DNA from: an uncultured Clostridium sp.
GTDB taxonomy: Bacteria; Bacillota; Clostridia; TANB77; CAG-508
Reading direction: 5' to 3'
NCBI GenBank assembly: GCA_948468045.1
Contig: CAOKGO010000010.1
Coordinates: 1 to 55,327, forward strand
DNA: 55,327 nucleotides
Of the stretch, positions 1 to 9,504 are shown piece by piece (the first letter of the stretch is position 1; each line of letters starts with the position of its first letter). The position numbers and the translations under genes were made by a program. Below the pieces are notes generated by a model that saw only the letters and a list, made by a program, of their open reading frames with translations, was not told the origin of the DNA and did no database searches.

Positions 1-87
1 TCTTTTTTTAGAAGTTTTTTTCAAAAAAGACTTGACTTTTGATAGTTGGTCTTTCTTGGATGATTTTAATATTGTTTTTAAGCAACA

Positions 88-125
88 AAAAAATCAATCA
101 GATTTTATTTTCTGATTGATTTTTG
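88..125. terminator. Bidirectional hairpin terminator
   Basis: A perfect inverted repeat (AATCAATCAGA / TCTGATTGATT) is flanked by an A run on the left and a T run on the right, so it can act as an intrinsic terminator in both directions. It lies just downstream of the minus-strand tRNA and probably ends that transcript. Positions 1-87 hold no gene I can support. Confidence 0.75.
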
Positions 126-163
126 TAACTCTGTTCTGTAAAAAGTTCGAACAGATATGTTAT

Positions 164-240
164 TGGTAGCGAAGATGTGATTCGAACACATGACCCTTCG
201 GGTATGAACCGAATGCTCTAGCCAACTGAGCTACTTCGCC
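164..240 (-). tRNA. tRNA-Met (anticodon CAT), elongator type
   Basis: The minus strand folds into a full cloverleaf. The acceptor stem is GGCGAAG/CTTCGCT, the D arm is GCTC..GAGC, the anticodon stem is TTCGG/CCGAA with loop TTCATAC (anticodon at 204-206), and the T arm is ATGTG-TTCGAAT-CACAT. The discriminator is A and CCA is encoded (164-166). Overall sequence resembles clostridial and bacillar elongator tRNA-Met more than initiator tRNA or the lysidine-type tRNA-Ile. The first acceptor pair is a G-U wobble. Confidence 0.93.
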
Positions 241-328
241 ATATATTGTAACGATATTTATTATAAAGGTAGTTTGACCATTTGTCAAGATAAAAATACA
301 ATAAAATCAAAATTTTTATAAATCACTT

Positions 329-700
329 TTATAGTGTTCGTTCATTATTTTGACTATCGATATTTTTTGCATCTACTTGATTTTCTTTAGTTTTCTTTTG
401 TTGTTTGATTTCTACTTGTTGAGATTTTGAAAATTCAGAATTAGGGCGAACTTCTTTTGTGTCATTTTTTGCTGTTGCTAATTTAGCCATTTTTTCTACA
501 TCTTTTAATGTTTTTGTTAATTCACATTTTTGTTCAGGTGTTCCCTCAGGACAATCTAAGACTTCTTGTGTATGGCTTTTTTCTATATCTTCTGTACCAA
601 GCATAGTTTTTCCTACATCTGATAGTTTAGCAGCAGGTTCCCTATTTGTGTTTTCATATTCTGTTGTTTGATTATTATTTTTTAATTCTTCTTTTTCCAT
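329..700 (-). CDS. Hypothetical small hydrophilic charged protein
   Basis: About 123 residues, very rich in Lys, Glu, Asn and Gln, with no membrane segment, signal peptide or recognisable motif. It looks largely disordered or coiled. I start it at the ATG at 700, preceded by an AAGGAA-type site about 13 nt upstream; a GTG at 730 is a weaker alternative with no clear ribosome binding site. It stands alone between the tRNA and the agr locus. No function can be assigned. The long open frame and plausible start favour a real gene, but low complexity leaves doubt. Confidence 0.5.
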   Translation of the reverse strand: MEKEELKNNNQTTEYENTNREPAAKLSDVGKTMLGTEDIEKSHTQEVLDCPEGTPEQKCELTKTLKDVEKMAKLATAKNDTKEVRPNSEFSKSQQVEIKQQKKTKENQVDAKNIDSQNNERTL

Positions 701-730
701 ATTTATTGACCATTCCTTTTTCTTAAGCAC

Positions 731-1145
731 AAAGAGTGCTTTAATTTTAATAATTATATACTTCTTTTCAATTATAACATATAAGTAGCTAGAAAATCAA
801 GGAATTTTTGATTTAACTTTTGGGTTTATTTGTCTATAAGTATTTTTGTTAAAAAACTTATTATAAAAATAATTTTAGATTTTTGTAATAAACATTATTA
901 AACAGTAATAAAGAAATTTAATTCACTATTTTTTAACATCATTTTAATAGTACTAAGAGAAGCGAATTTTACGAAAGTACAAAAATCTTATACGAAAAAA
1001 AGTAAACAAATATAAGAATACTGAGAAATAGGCATTTTGTAAAAAACAACTAAATTTTTGTAAATGAAAAGTGGCGTTTTATAAAAAGAATAAATCAAAA
1101 CAGAATAAACATGATAGTATTTAGACAAGCAAAAGAGGTGAGGAA
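731..1145. promoter_or_regulatory. Intergenic region upstream of agrB with a direct repeat
   Basis: No gene is visible in this AT-rich gap. Two copies of TTTTGTAAA lie at 1035-1043 and 1056-1064, exactly 21 bp apart (two helical turns). AgrA-type LytTR regulators are known to bind paired 9-bp direct repeats separated by about 12 bp, which is this geometry. A related inverted pair, TTTACAA..TTGTAAA, lies upstream of agrA. I infer, but cannot show, that this is the autoinduction operator. Confidence 0.4.
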
Positions 1146-1772
1146 ATGATAGATAAAATCTGTATGTTTCTAACCAATAGAATCAGAAAAGAAATGCCGG
1201 ATATTGATGATGAAAAAGCAGAAGTAATCAATTATGGTTTGCAAAATATTATAGGAGAAATACCAAAGACATTTTTAATATTAGCTATTGCTTATTTTTT
1301 TGGAATTTTGAAAGAAACATTAATAACATTTCTTTTGTTAATTCCGTATAAAAGTGCTTCTGGGGGATTACATTTAAAAACACATTTAGGTTGCATAATA
1401 GCAACTACAATATTTTATTGTGGTATACCTATATTATCTAAATTAGTCATAATAAATGTAATGCTGAAATATATTATAATATCAATTTTATGGATTTTTG
1501 GAATGTGTATGATTAAATTATATGCACCAGCAGATACAGAAAATGTTCCGATTTTAACAAAAAAGGATAGAAAAAGACAAAGAATGCTTTCTTATATTAC
1601 TTTTACAGTTGGTCTAATAGTGGCTGGAAGTATTAATTATAATACTATTTCAAATATTATAATATTTGGATATTTATTACAAACTTTAATGATAACTAAG
1701 ATAGCTTATAGATTGACAAATAATAAATATGGATATGAAGTATATGGAAACACTTCGGTTCAAAATGTATAA
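1146..1772 (+). CDS. agrB: AgrB accessory gene regulator protease/transporter
   Basis: 208 residues with several hydrophobic membrane segments. AgrB proteins are membrane cysteine endopeptidases that cut and cyclise the AgrD pro-peptide into an autoinducing thiolactone. The catalytic His and Cys are visible at H76 and C83 within GGLHLKTHLGC, matching the H77/C84 pair known for Staphylococcus aureus AgrB. The start has an AGAGGTGAGGAA ribosome binding site. agrD follows after 46 bp on the same strand, while the sensor kinase and regulator are convergent on the other strand. CGG at 1757-1759 is out of frame (ACT-TCG-GTT), so no frameshift is needed here. Confidence 0.93.
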   Translation: MIDKICMFLTNRIRKEMPDIDDEKAEVINYGLQNIIGEIPKTFLILAIAYFFGILKETLITFLLLIPYKSASGGLHLKTHLGCIIATTIFYCGIPILSKLVIINVMLKYIIISILWIFGMCMIKLYAPADTENVPILTKKDRKRQRMLSYITFTVGLIVAGSINYNTISNIIIFGYLLQTLMITKIAYRLTNNKYGYEVYGNTSVQNV

Positions 1773-1818
1773 TGCAAAGTTTTGTATTATAAAATCACAT
1801 AAGAAAGGGGATTTTATC

Positions 1819-1938
1819 ATGTTAAAATTCTTAGCTAAAACAGCAGAAAAATATGCTAAAGCAACAAACACAGCTTGTGTTGCAATGTGGGTATTTCATC
1901 AACCAAAAATGCCAGCAAGTTTAATAAAAAAAGATTAA
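1819..1938 (+). CDS. agrD: AgrD autoinducing peptide precursor
   Basis: 39 residues with the three-part AgrD plan: an amphipathic N-terminal leader (MLKFLAKTAEKYAKA), a core with a single Cys (C20, TACVAMWVF), and a charged tail with the clostridial HQPKMPASL-type recognition motif. The likely product is a thiolactone starting at C20, probably CVAMW or slightly longer; the exact cleavage point cannot be read from sequence. An AGAAAGGGG ribosome binding site precedes the ATG. Its place directly after agrB supports the call. Confidence 0.92.
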   Translation: MLKFLAKTAEKYAKATNTACVAMWVFHQPKMPASLIKKD

Positions 1939-1947
1939 TTATTATAA

Positions 1948-2050
1948 TTGGCAAAAATAGTACGAAATCTTATTTTTGCCAATCCGTGTAACTTAAAAGT
2001 TATACTTAAACAATCCAACCAAAAACAGCTTTTTTAAAAGCTGTTTTTTG
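1948..2050. terminator. Two hairpins between agrD and agrC (convergent)
   Basis: A TTGGCAAAAATA / TATTTTTGCCAA inverted repeat (1948-1982) is followed by AACAGCTT / AAGCTGTT with a T run (about 2022-2050). The second has the form of an intrinsic terminator and lies between the convergent agrBD and agrAC transcripts, so it can serve both. Confidence 0.7.
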
Positions 2051-2062
2051 GTATTTATAAAA

Positions 2063-3407
2063 TTAATAAAGTTCTAATTGTTGTGTAAAGAATTTATCTG
2101 TTTTTGTAGTAAATAAATTACTATTTTTATTTTTCTTAATAATTTTACGAACTTCAAACAATCCTAATCCTGTATGTCCATCTTTTCCAGTAAAGCCTTT
2201 AGTAAATATTTCTTCTGTATTAATATCTTTATTTGTATAAGTATTTTCTATAATAATTAATTGTCTATCATTTCTTGTGTCATTTCTAAAAGTTATATTA
2301 ATTATTTTTTCTTCACATTCTTTGCTGGCTTCAATAGCATTATCTAAAAATATACCTAAAATTCTTGCAAATTCATATATTTTCATTTTTAAATCATTTA
2401 AATCTAATAAAAAGGTCATATTTATTTTTATATCTTCATCTTCTGCTTGATGATATTTACTTGTAAGTAAGTTATAAATACCGAGGATTATTGATAATTT
2501 CAGGGTTTAATAAATATAAAGTGTTTACTTTTTGACAATCATCTTCTAGTTGTAAATAATAACTTTTCAAGCCATCAATGTCATTTGTTCTAACATATCC
2601 GCCAATTGTTGTAACAATATTATCAAAATCATGTTTAAAACCTCTAACACTATCATGTAAAATACATAAACTTTTATTATATTCTTCTACACTATGCAAT
2701 TTTCTAGTAGTTAAAGTAAGTTTCATAACTCGTGTTAAACTAAACAAACTAAGAACAAAATAAGCAAATAATATTATAAAACTAAAAAAAGTTATTATAA
2801 TAGGTAAAGTATCAATATAATAAAAAGTTACAATAGCTTGAATTAGTAAAGTTAGAAATCCTAAAGAGATATTACACAATATAATATATTTATTTTTTAA
2901 ATCAATATCATCTATAAAATTAATTTTAATCTTTCTATATTTTATTAAAAAGATAATACAACATATAATTGTATAAATTATTAATAAATAGATAAATTTA
3001 TATATTACTGTACTTTGTAAAATCTCTGTATTAATGTTGAAAATATATAAAAAAGGATTAGAGATTAATGTACCTACTAATGCAAATATAATAGCAGAAG
3101 AGACTGATGCCAATATACTTTTTAAAATAGAGGTTTTAAAAAATATATAAATAATCAAAATCATAGCAAGATAGTTTATAAATATATTTATAAGATTAGG
3201 AGTATAAAAAACATTTAATATGCTAATAAAGGTCATACAACTTACATATATTATCTTTTGTTTCTTTTTCACAGTTATGTTTAAAAGAGCAAGAAAAAGA
3301 TACATAGTTAAAATATGTTCTATAATTCCCATAGGAATGAGAAGAAGATTAACTAAATCTTGGTTAGGTGTACTAACTGCCATTCCAATATTATTTAAAA
3401 TTTCCAT
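2063..3407 (-). CDS. agrC: AgrC-type sensor histidine kinase, interrupted by one CGG +1 shift site
   Basis: Membrane sensor for the AgrD-derived peptide. The gene reads from ATG 3407, skips one C at 2483 (CCT-CGG-T), and continues to 2063, giving about 447 residues. The N-terminal half holds about six membrane segments. The phospho-acceptor His is at about residue 259 (RGFKHDFDN), before the shift. The ATP-binding N box (FLDNAIEAS) and G box (GKDGHTGLGLFEV) lie after it, so without the shift the kinase has no ATPase domain. The restored join reads NNPGIYNLL, as expected for AgrC. The start codon overlaps the end of agrA, with GGAGG about 12 nt upstream, so the two are translationally coupled. 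Confidence 0.88.
2480..2486 (-). other. +1 frameshift site CCT-CGG-T in agrC
   Basis: Codon CCT (Pro, 2486-2484) is followed by in-frame CGG (2483-2481). Dropping the C gives GGT (Gly) and the full kinase. Staying in frame stops within a few codons (Arg-Tyr-Leu-stop). Confidence 0.85.
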
Positions 3408-4104
3408 AATTTTTAAAAACCTCCATAAAATCTTTTTTATATCTTGGACCAATACAACAAGTATTTCCATCTGAAAAAGTAATAGTACCTGAAACAGGTT
3501 CAACATCTTTGACTTGATTTATATTAGCAATATATGACTTATGACATCTTATATAACTTGGTGGTAACTTTTCTTGAAATTTATTAAAAGAACTATATGT
3601 ATCATAATCGCGAGAAGAGGTATGAAAAACCAATTTCATACCATCTCTTTTTATATATTGAACTTCAGATTCATCAATCATAGTGTTTTTAGTATCAATC
3701 TTAATGTATGTTTTAGATAGTTCATTAGCATCTTCAAAAAGTCTAGCCATAGTATCTTCTAATCTATCATAAACAATGGGTTTAGGAAGATAATCAAATG
3801 TTTTGTATTTATAGGCGACCATTGCATATTCTAAATGGCCAGTTGTAAAAATAATATAAGAATTTTTCTTTCTTTTTCGTATTTCTTCAGCTAGTTCAAG
3901 TCCACTTTTATTACATTTTAAATTGATATCTAACATTAAAACATCAGTTACATTGTTGTCGATATAATTTAAAATATCATCTGCATTATCAGATTTAAAA
4001 ACAACAGAAGCGTCATAATTATTCTTAGAGAAAATTGCTTCTAACATTTTTTCTAATCGATCTAGTAAATTAATATTATCATCACAAATTACAAAGTTTA
4101 ACAT
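3391..4104 (-). CDS. agrA: AgrA-type response regulator with LytTR DNA-binding domain
   Basis: 237 residues. The N-terminal receiver domain has the acidic pair D8-D9 and the phospho-acceptor D59 (DVLMLDINL). A LytTR DNA-binding domain runs from about residue 130 to the end and includes the typical YIRCHKSYIANI motif. It is the transcriptional output of the AgrC kinase encoded directly downstream, with overlapping stop and start codons. The start has GGAG 6 nt upstream. Paired TTGTAAA-like repeats upstream of agrA and agrB are candidate targets. Confidence 0.92.
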   Translation of the reverse strand: MLNFVICDDNINLLDRLEKMLEAIFSKNNYDASVVFKSDNADDILNYIDNNVTDVLMLDINLKCNKSGLELAEEIRKRKKNSYIIFTTGHLEYAMVAYKYKTFDYLPKPIVYDRLEDTMARLFEDANELSKTYIKIDTKNTMIDESEVQYIKRDGMKLVFHTSSRDYDTYSSFNKFQEKLPPSYIRCHKSYIANINQVKDVEPVSGTITFSDGNTCCIGPRYKKDFMEVFKNYGNFK

Positions 4105-4545
4105 AGAGTTCTCCTTATTATATATGGTTTAAAAAATTTGGAAACAAAGTGTGACAAAATTCATCAAAATTCCTTAATTTTCCAAACATAATAACAATAT
4201 AATCTAAAAAACTGAACTTGTCAATAGTAATTTACAAAATTATCCAATATTGTAAAACAATTCGTATCACTAATGTTTACGAATAAAAATAATAATATTA
4301 TAAATTAATATAAAATGGTTTGATTTTTATAGTAAGATTGTATAAAAATACAATATATTTGGGTAATAAAACTAATAATTTTTAAATGCATTACAAACAA
4401 AATAAAGCTGATTACAAAAAAATGTTTTTGGATAAAAGTTAAGTGAATTTTGTATTAAATCAAAAAAGAAAGAAAAAAATGTTGAATTAGAAAGAAAAAT
4501 ATTATATAATAAATATGCAAGATTAAAATGAGAGGAGATAAACTA
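4105..4545. promoter_or_regulatory. Divergent regulatory region between agrA and purM
   Basis: No gene is visible. An inverted repeat TTTACAA-12 bp-TTGTAAA lies at 4231-4256, resembling the paired repeats upstream of agrB. On the plus strand a sigma-70-type promoter for purM reads TTGAAT (4482-4487), a 17-bp spacer and TATAAT (4505-4510). I see no guanine riboswitch fold before purM. Confidence 0.55.
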
Positions 4546-5595
4546 ATGGAAAAAAGTTTCAGCGAAAGTTATAAACAAGCAGGAGTTGATGTAACAGCAG
4601 GATACAAATCAGTAGAACTAATGAAAGAAGCAGTAAAAAGCACTTATAACAAAAACGTAATATCAGATTTAGGAGGATTTGGGGGGCTTTTTGCCTTAAA
4701 TGAAAAAGAAATGAAAGAACCAATTTTAGTTTCAGGTACAGATGGAGTAGGTACTAAATTAAAGTTGGCTTTTTTAATGAACAAACACGATACAATAGGA
4801 CAAGACTGTGTTGCAATGTGTGTAAATGACATCATATGTTGTGGAGCAAAACCACTATTTTTCTTAGATTACATGGCACTAGGAAAAAACATACCAGAAG
4901 TAGTTGCAACAATAGTAAAAGGAGTTACAGATGGATGCAAAATGGCAGGATGTAGTTTAGTTGGAGGAGAAACAGCAGAAATGCCAGGCTTCTATCAACA
5001 AGGAGAATATGACTTAGCTGGATTTTGTGTAGGAGTTGTAGAAAAAGAAAAAATACTAAACAATAAAACAATTGAAGTTGGAGACAAAGTAATAGGAATT
5101 GCCTCATCTGGAGTTCACTCAAATGGATTTTCTTTAGTCAGAAAAATCTTCAATATAAATGAAGAAACAGTAAAAGAATATAAAGAAGAATTAGGAATGA
5201 CATTAGGAGAAGCATTACTTACACCAACAAAAATTTATGTAAAAGCAATTTTAGAACTATTACAAAATGTAGAAGTAAAAGGAATTTCACATATCACAGG
5301 TGGAGGATTTTACGAAAACATACCAAGAATGTTAAGAGACGATATATCTATTGAAATAAAAAAAGACTCTTATCCAGTACCACCAATCTTCAAATTAATA
5401 CAAAAAGCAGGAAATATAGAAGAAAGAGACATGTATAACACATTTAATATGGGAATTGGAATGGCAGTAATAGTAAAAAAAGAAGAAGCACAAAAAGCAA
5501 TTGAAATCCTAGAAAAACAAGGCGAAAAGGCATATGAAATCGGAGAAATAGTAGAAATGAGACAAGAGGGACAGGTCTCAATTGTCTCAAAATAA
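4546..5595 (+). CDS. purM: Phosphoribosylformylglycinamidine cyclo-ligase (AIR synthetase)
   Basis: 349 residues. It closes FGAM to aminoimidazole ribotide with ATP (fifth step of IMP synthesis). Family motifs seen include [41 protein letters not shown] and [14 protein letters not shown], and length is usual. I start it at 4546, with AGAGGAGATA just upstream, rather than at an ATG 18 nt earlier. A promoter sits at 4482-4510. The last 11 residues (about [12 protein letters not shown]) are encoded by a palindromic repeat (5558-5589) that also occurs outside genes, so the C-terminus has been rewritten by a repeat insertion. Confidence 0.96.
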   Translation: MEKSFSESYKQAGVDVTAGYKSVELMKEAVKSTYNKNVISDLGGFGGLFALNEKEMKEPILVSGTDGVGTKLKLAFLMNKHDTIGQDCVAMCVNDIICCGAKPLFFLDYMALGKNIPEVVATIVKGVTDGCKMAGCSLVGGETAEMPGFYQQGEYDLAGFCVGVVEKEKILNNKTIEVGDKVIGIASSGVHSNGFSLVRKIFNINEETVKEYKEELGMTLGEALLTPTKIYVKAILELLQNVEVKGISHITGGGFYENIPRMLRDDISIEIKKDSYPVPPIFKLIQKAGNIEERDMYNTFNMGIGMAVIVKKEEAQKAIEILEKQGEKAYEIGEIVEMRQEGQVSIVSK

Positions 5596-5662
5596 TAAAA
5601 AAAATATATAAACTTTTGAATTTTAATAAATGAGACAAGTAAGACCTGTCCCTCTTGTCTCA
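5558..5662. repeat. Inverted pair of 32-bp REP-like palindromes
   Basis: Two 32-bp copies, 5558-5589 and 5631-5662, face each other. Each begins TGAGACAA, ends in TGTCTCA and carries the core AGAGGGACAGGTC on one side. The first copy is inside the purM coding end and the second abuts the purL ribosome binding site. The same element recurs at 10941-10972 and 11245-11276. Inverted REP pairs of this type are usually mobilised by REP-associated tyrosine transposases; none is encoded in this window. Confidence 0.85.
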
Positions 5663-5677
5663 AAGTGGAGGATATAA

Positions 5678-8600
5678 ATGGAAGTTAAAAGAATTTATGT
5701 AAAAAAGAAAGAACCTTTTAATGGAGAAGCAAAAGCATTACTTGCAGATTTTCAAGAAAATTTAAGTATAAAAACACTAAAAAACGTTATCATTTTGAAT
5801 AGATATGATGTTCAAGGAGTTACAGAAGAAATTTTTGAACAAGCTAAAAATACAGTTTTTTCAGAGCCACAAGTAGATGAATGTTATGTAGAAGAATACC
5901 CATTTGAAAAACAAGATTACGTTTTTGGAGTAGAATATCTACCAGGTCAATTTGACCAAAGAGCAACAGCTTTAGAAGAATGTTTACAAATATTAGCAGG
6001 TGGAAATAGACCACTAGCTAGAACAGCTAAAATCTATGTTTTGCAAGGGGAAATAACTGAGCAAGAAGCTGAAAAAATTAAAAATTACATGATTAACCAA
6101 GTAGATTCTAAAGAATGCCTTTTAGAAAAACCAGAAAATTTAGAACAAAAAGCAGAAGTACCAGAGGATGTAGCAATTGTCACAGGATTTACTGAGATGA
6201 CAAAACAAGATGCAGAAAAATTTTATCAAAAATATGGTTTTGCAATGGACTTTGCTGACCTAGAATTTTGTCAAAAATATTTTAGAGAAGAAGAAAAAAG
6301 AGACCCTACTTTAACAGAAATGAAAATGATAGATACATACTGGTCAGACCATTGTAGACATACAACATTTTTAACTAAGTTAGATGTATTAGACATCAAA
6401 TGGGACTTATTACAAAAAGTTTATGAAGATTATTTAAAAGCAAGAGACACAGTTTATGAAAATAGAAAAGCAAAAGATATTTGCTTAATGGATATTGCAA
6501 CAATTGCTGCAAAAGAACTAAAAAAAGCAGGATATTTAAAAGAATTAGACGAATCAGAAGAAATAAATGCTTGTAGCATTAAAGCAGAAATTTTAGTAGA
6601 TGGAAAACCAGAAGAATACTTAATTATGTTTAAAAATGAGACACATAATCACCCAACAGAAATTGAACCATTTGGAGGAGCTGCAACTTGCCTAGGTGGT
6701 GCAATTCGTGACCCATTATCTGGTAGAGTTTATGTGTATCAAGCAATGCGTGTTACAGGTTGTGGAGACCCAAGAAAAACAATTGAACAAACATTGCCAA
6801 ATAAATTGCCACAAAGAAAGCTAACAAATGAAGCAGCAAGAGGTTATAGCTCTTACGGAAATCAAATAGGACTTGCAACAGGACAAGTAGCAGAAATTTA
6901 TCATGATGGATATGTAGCAAAACGTATGGAAATAGGAGCATTAGTAGGAGCAGCACCAAAAGAAAATGTAGTTCGCAAAAGACCAGTTCCTGGAGATATA
7001 GTTATTTTATTAGGTGGAAAAACTGGTAGAGACGGTTGTGGTGGTGCAACAGGTTCATCTAAAGCACATACAAGCGAATCTTTAACAACTTGTGGAGCAG
7101 AAGTGCAAAAAGGAAATGCACCAGAAGAAAGAAAAGTACAAAGATTATTTAGAAATCCTGAAGTTACAAAAATAATAAAAAGATGTAATGACTTTGGAGC
7201 AGGTGGAGTTTCTGTTGCCATTGGAGAATTAGCAGATGGATTAGAAATCAATTTAGATAAAGTACCTAAAAAATATGAAGGATTAGATGGAACAGAACTT
7301 GCAATATCAGAATCACAAGAAAGAATGGCAGTAGTAGTAAGCAAAGAAGATGCTGACAAATTAATTCAATTTGCACAAACAGAAAACTTAGAAGCAACAA
7401 TAGTTGCCAAAGTAGTAGAAGAACCAAGAGTAAAAATCTATTGGAGAGGAAATCTAATTGTAAATATCACAAGAGAATTCCTAGACACAAATGGAGATGT
7501 AAAAAATGCAACAGTACAAGTAACAAAACCAGAAGAAGGAAAATCATATTTTAAAAAAGAAAAAGTAGAAAATATAAAATCTAAGTGGGAACAAACTATT
7601 AGTAACCTAAATTGTTGTTCACAAAAAGGATTGGTAGAACGTTTTGACAGCACAATTGGGTCAAATACAGTAATAATGCCATTTGGTGGAAAATATCAAT
7701 TAACACCAAGCCAAGGAATGGTTGCAACAATACCAACATTGAAAGGATACACAAATAGTGGAACTATTATGACATATGGTTATAATCCATATTTAGCAAG
7801 TTGGAGTCCATTTCATGGAGCAATTTATGCAATTGTAGAATCTGTTTCAAAATATGTTGCATTAGGTGGAGATTACAAAAAAGCTTATTTAACATTACAA
7901 GAATATTTTGAAAAATTAAGAAATGAGCCAACACGTTGGGGTAAACCATTTGTAGCACTACTTCGGAGCATATTATGTACAAAAACAATTAAAAATAGCT
8001 GCAATTGGTGGAAAAGACAGTATGTCAGGTTCTTATAATGAATTAGATGTGCCACCAACATTAGTATCTTTCTGCATTGGAGAAGCAGACACAACAAAAG
8101 TTGTCTCAAATGAATTTAAGCAAAGTGGTTCAAAAGTTATGCTTTTGGAAACAAAAATGGGACAAGATGACATATTAGATTTTGAGGATTTAAAAGAAAA
8201 TTATGAAATAATTCATAAATTAATAAATGATGGAAAAGTATTGTCTGTTAGCACAATGACAAATGGTGGAATAGCTGATAGTATAACAAAAAGTTGTATT
8301 GGAAATAAAATAGGTTTCCAAGCAGTTTCAAGTGAAATAGACTATTTCTATCCATATTATGGTTCATTTATAATTGAACTAAAAGAAGATGCAAATATAG
8401 AAAAACTATTATTAATAGGAAACACAATTAAAGAAGAAAAAATAGTTGTAAATGAAGAAACTATGGACTTAGAAGAATTAATAAAAATATGGCAAAAACC
8501 ATTAGAAAAAGTATTCCCAACAAAAGTAGAGGAAAATAAAACAGCAAAAAATATTATGAGTAACAAAACTTGTACACTTACAAGAAAAATGCCAATTGCA

Positions 8601-9402
8601 AAACCACGTATTTTTATACCAGTATTTCCAGGAACAAACTGTGAATATGATGTGGCAAGAGCATTTGAAGATGCAGGTGGAATTACAAGTACAGTAGTAT
8701 TTAAAAACTTAAAACCTGAAAACATAGCAGAGTCAATAGATATATTTGCAAAAGAAATTGAAAAAGCACAAATTATTATGATACCAGGTGGATTTAGTAG
8801 TGGAGACGAGCCAGATGGTTCAGGAAAATTCATAGGAGCAGTATTTAGAAATCCAAAACTAAAAGACTTAATACATAAACATTTATATGAGCAAGACGGA
8901 TTAATGTTAGGAATTTGTAATGGTTTCCAAGCATTAGTAAAACTTCGGACTATTACCATATGGAGAAATTAAACAAATGGATGCAAATGCACCAACATTA
9001 ACATTTAACACGATTTCAAGACATATGTCTAGAATGGTACAAACAAAAGTAGTATCTAAAATGTCTCCATGGTTTAGCAAAGTAGAATTAGGAGAACAAT
9101 TTACTATTCCAATTTCTCATGGAGAGGGAAGATTTATTGTATCAGAAGAACTAGAAAAACAATTAATAGAAAATGGACAAATAGCTACACAATATGTAGA
9201 TTTCCAAGGAAATGGAACATATGACATAGAATATAACCCAAATGGTTCAATAGATGCAATAGAGGGTATTACTAGCCCAGATGGTAGAATACTTGGAAAA
9301 ATGGGACATTCTGAAAGATGTTATCGTGATATTATGAAAAATATGCCAGGTAGAAAAGACCAAAAGTTGTTTGAAGCTGGAGTAGATTATTATAGGATTT
9401 AG
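5678..9402 (+). CDS. purL: Phosphoribosylformylglycinamidine synthase, with two CGG +1 shift sites
   Basis: Converts FGAR and glutamine to FGAM. Three open segments make one protein of about 1240 residues when a single C is skipped at 7964 and again at 8946. Length and motif order are those of large single-chain PurL: DPTLTEMKMIDTYWSDHCRH, NETHNHPTEIEPFGGAATCLGG, then IGGKDSMSGSYN just after the first shift, and a C-terminal glutaminase domain (FPGTNCEYD, nucleophile Cys in GICNGFQ) holding the second shift. The joins read VALLGAYY and VKLGLLPYGEI, both fitting the family. Without both shifts there is no complete glutaminase domain. The start has GGAGG 9 nt upstream. Confidence 0.93.
7961..7967 (+). 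other. +1 frameshift site CTT-CGG-A (first in purL)
   Basis: CTT (Leu, 7961-7963) is followed by in-frame CGG. Skipping C7964 gives GGA and continues GAYYVQKQL into the conserved GGKDSM motif. In-frame reading ends at 8038 after about 24 unrelated residues. Confidence 0.9.
8943..8949 (+). other. +1 frameshift site CTT-CGG-A (second in purL)
   Basis: CTT at 8943-8945 precedes CGG. Skipping C8946 gives GGA and the family sequence LGLLPYGEIKQ in the glutaminase domain. In-frame reading stops at 8972. Confidence 0.9.
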
Positions 9403-9406
9403 AAAT

Positions 9407-9463
9407 AATTGGCATTTGGTGTTGATAGACTTCTTTTGAAATCAAATCAGCCAAATACCAATT
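9407..9463. repeat. Imperfect hairpin between purL and purB
   Basis: AATTGGCATTTGG at 9407-9419 is complementary to CCAAATACCAATT at 9451-9463 apart from one wobble pair. It could be an RNA processing or attenuation structure or a repeat relic. It has no downstream T run, so termination is unlikely. Confidence 0.45.
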
Positions 9464-9504
9464 CTTCTCGAAACTAAATGAGCATTATAAAAGGAGAGAA
9501 AAAA

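Noticed and set aside
1755..1761. CTTCGGT at the end of agrB as an eleventh shift site
   Set aside because: In the agrB frame this reads ACT-TCG-GTT, so CGG is out of frame and the protein ends normally at 1772.
1729..1938. Longer 69-residue frame containing AgrD
   Set aside because: The N-terminal extension overlaps agrB and lacks a ribosome binding site. The internal ATG at 1819 has a good site and gives a typical AgrD length.
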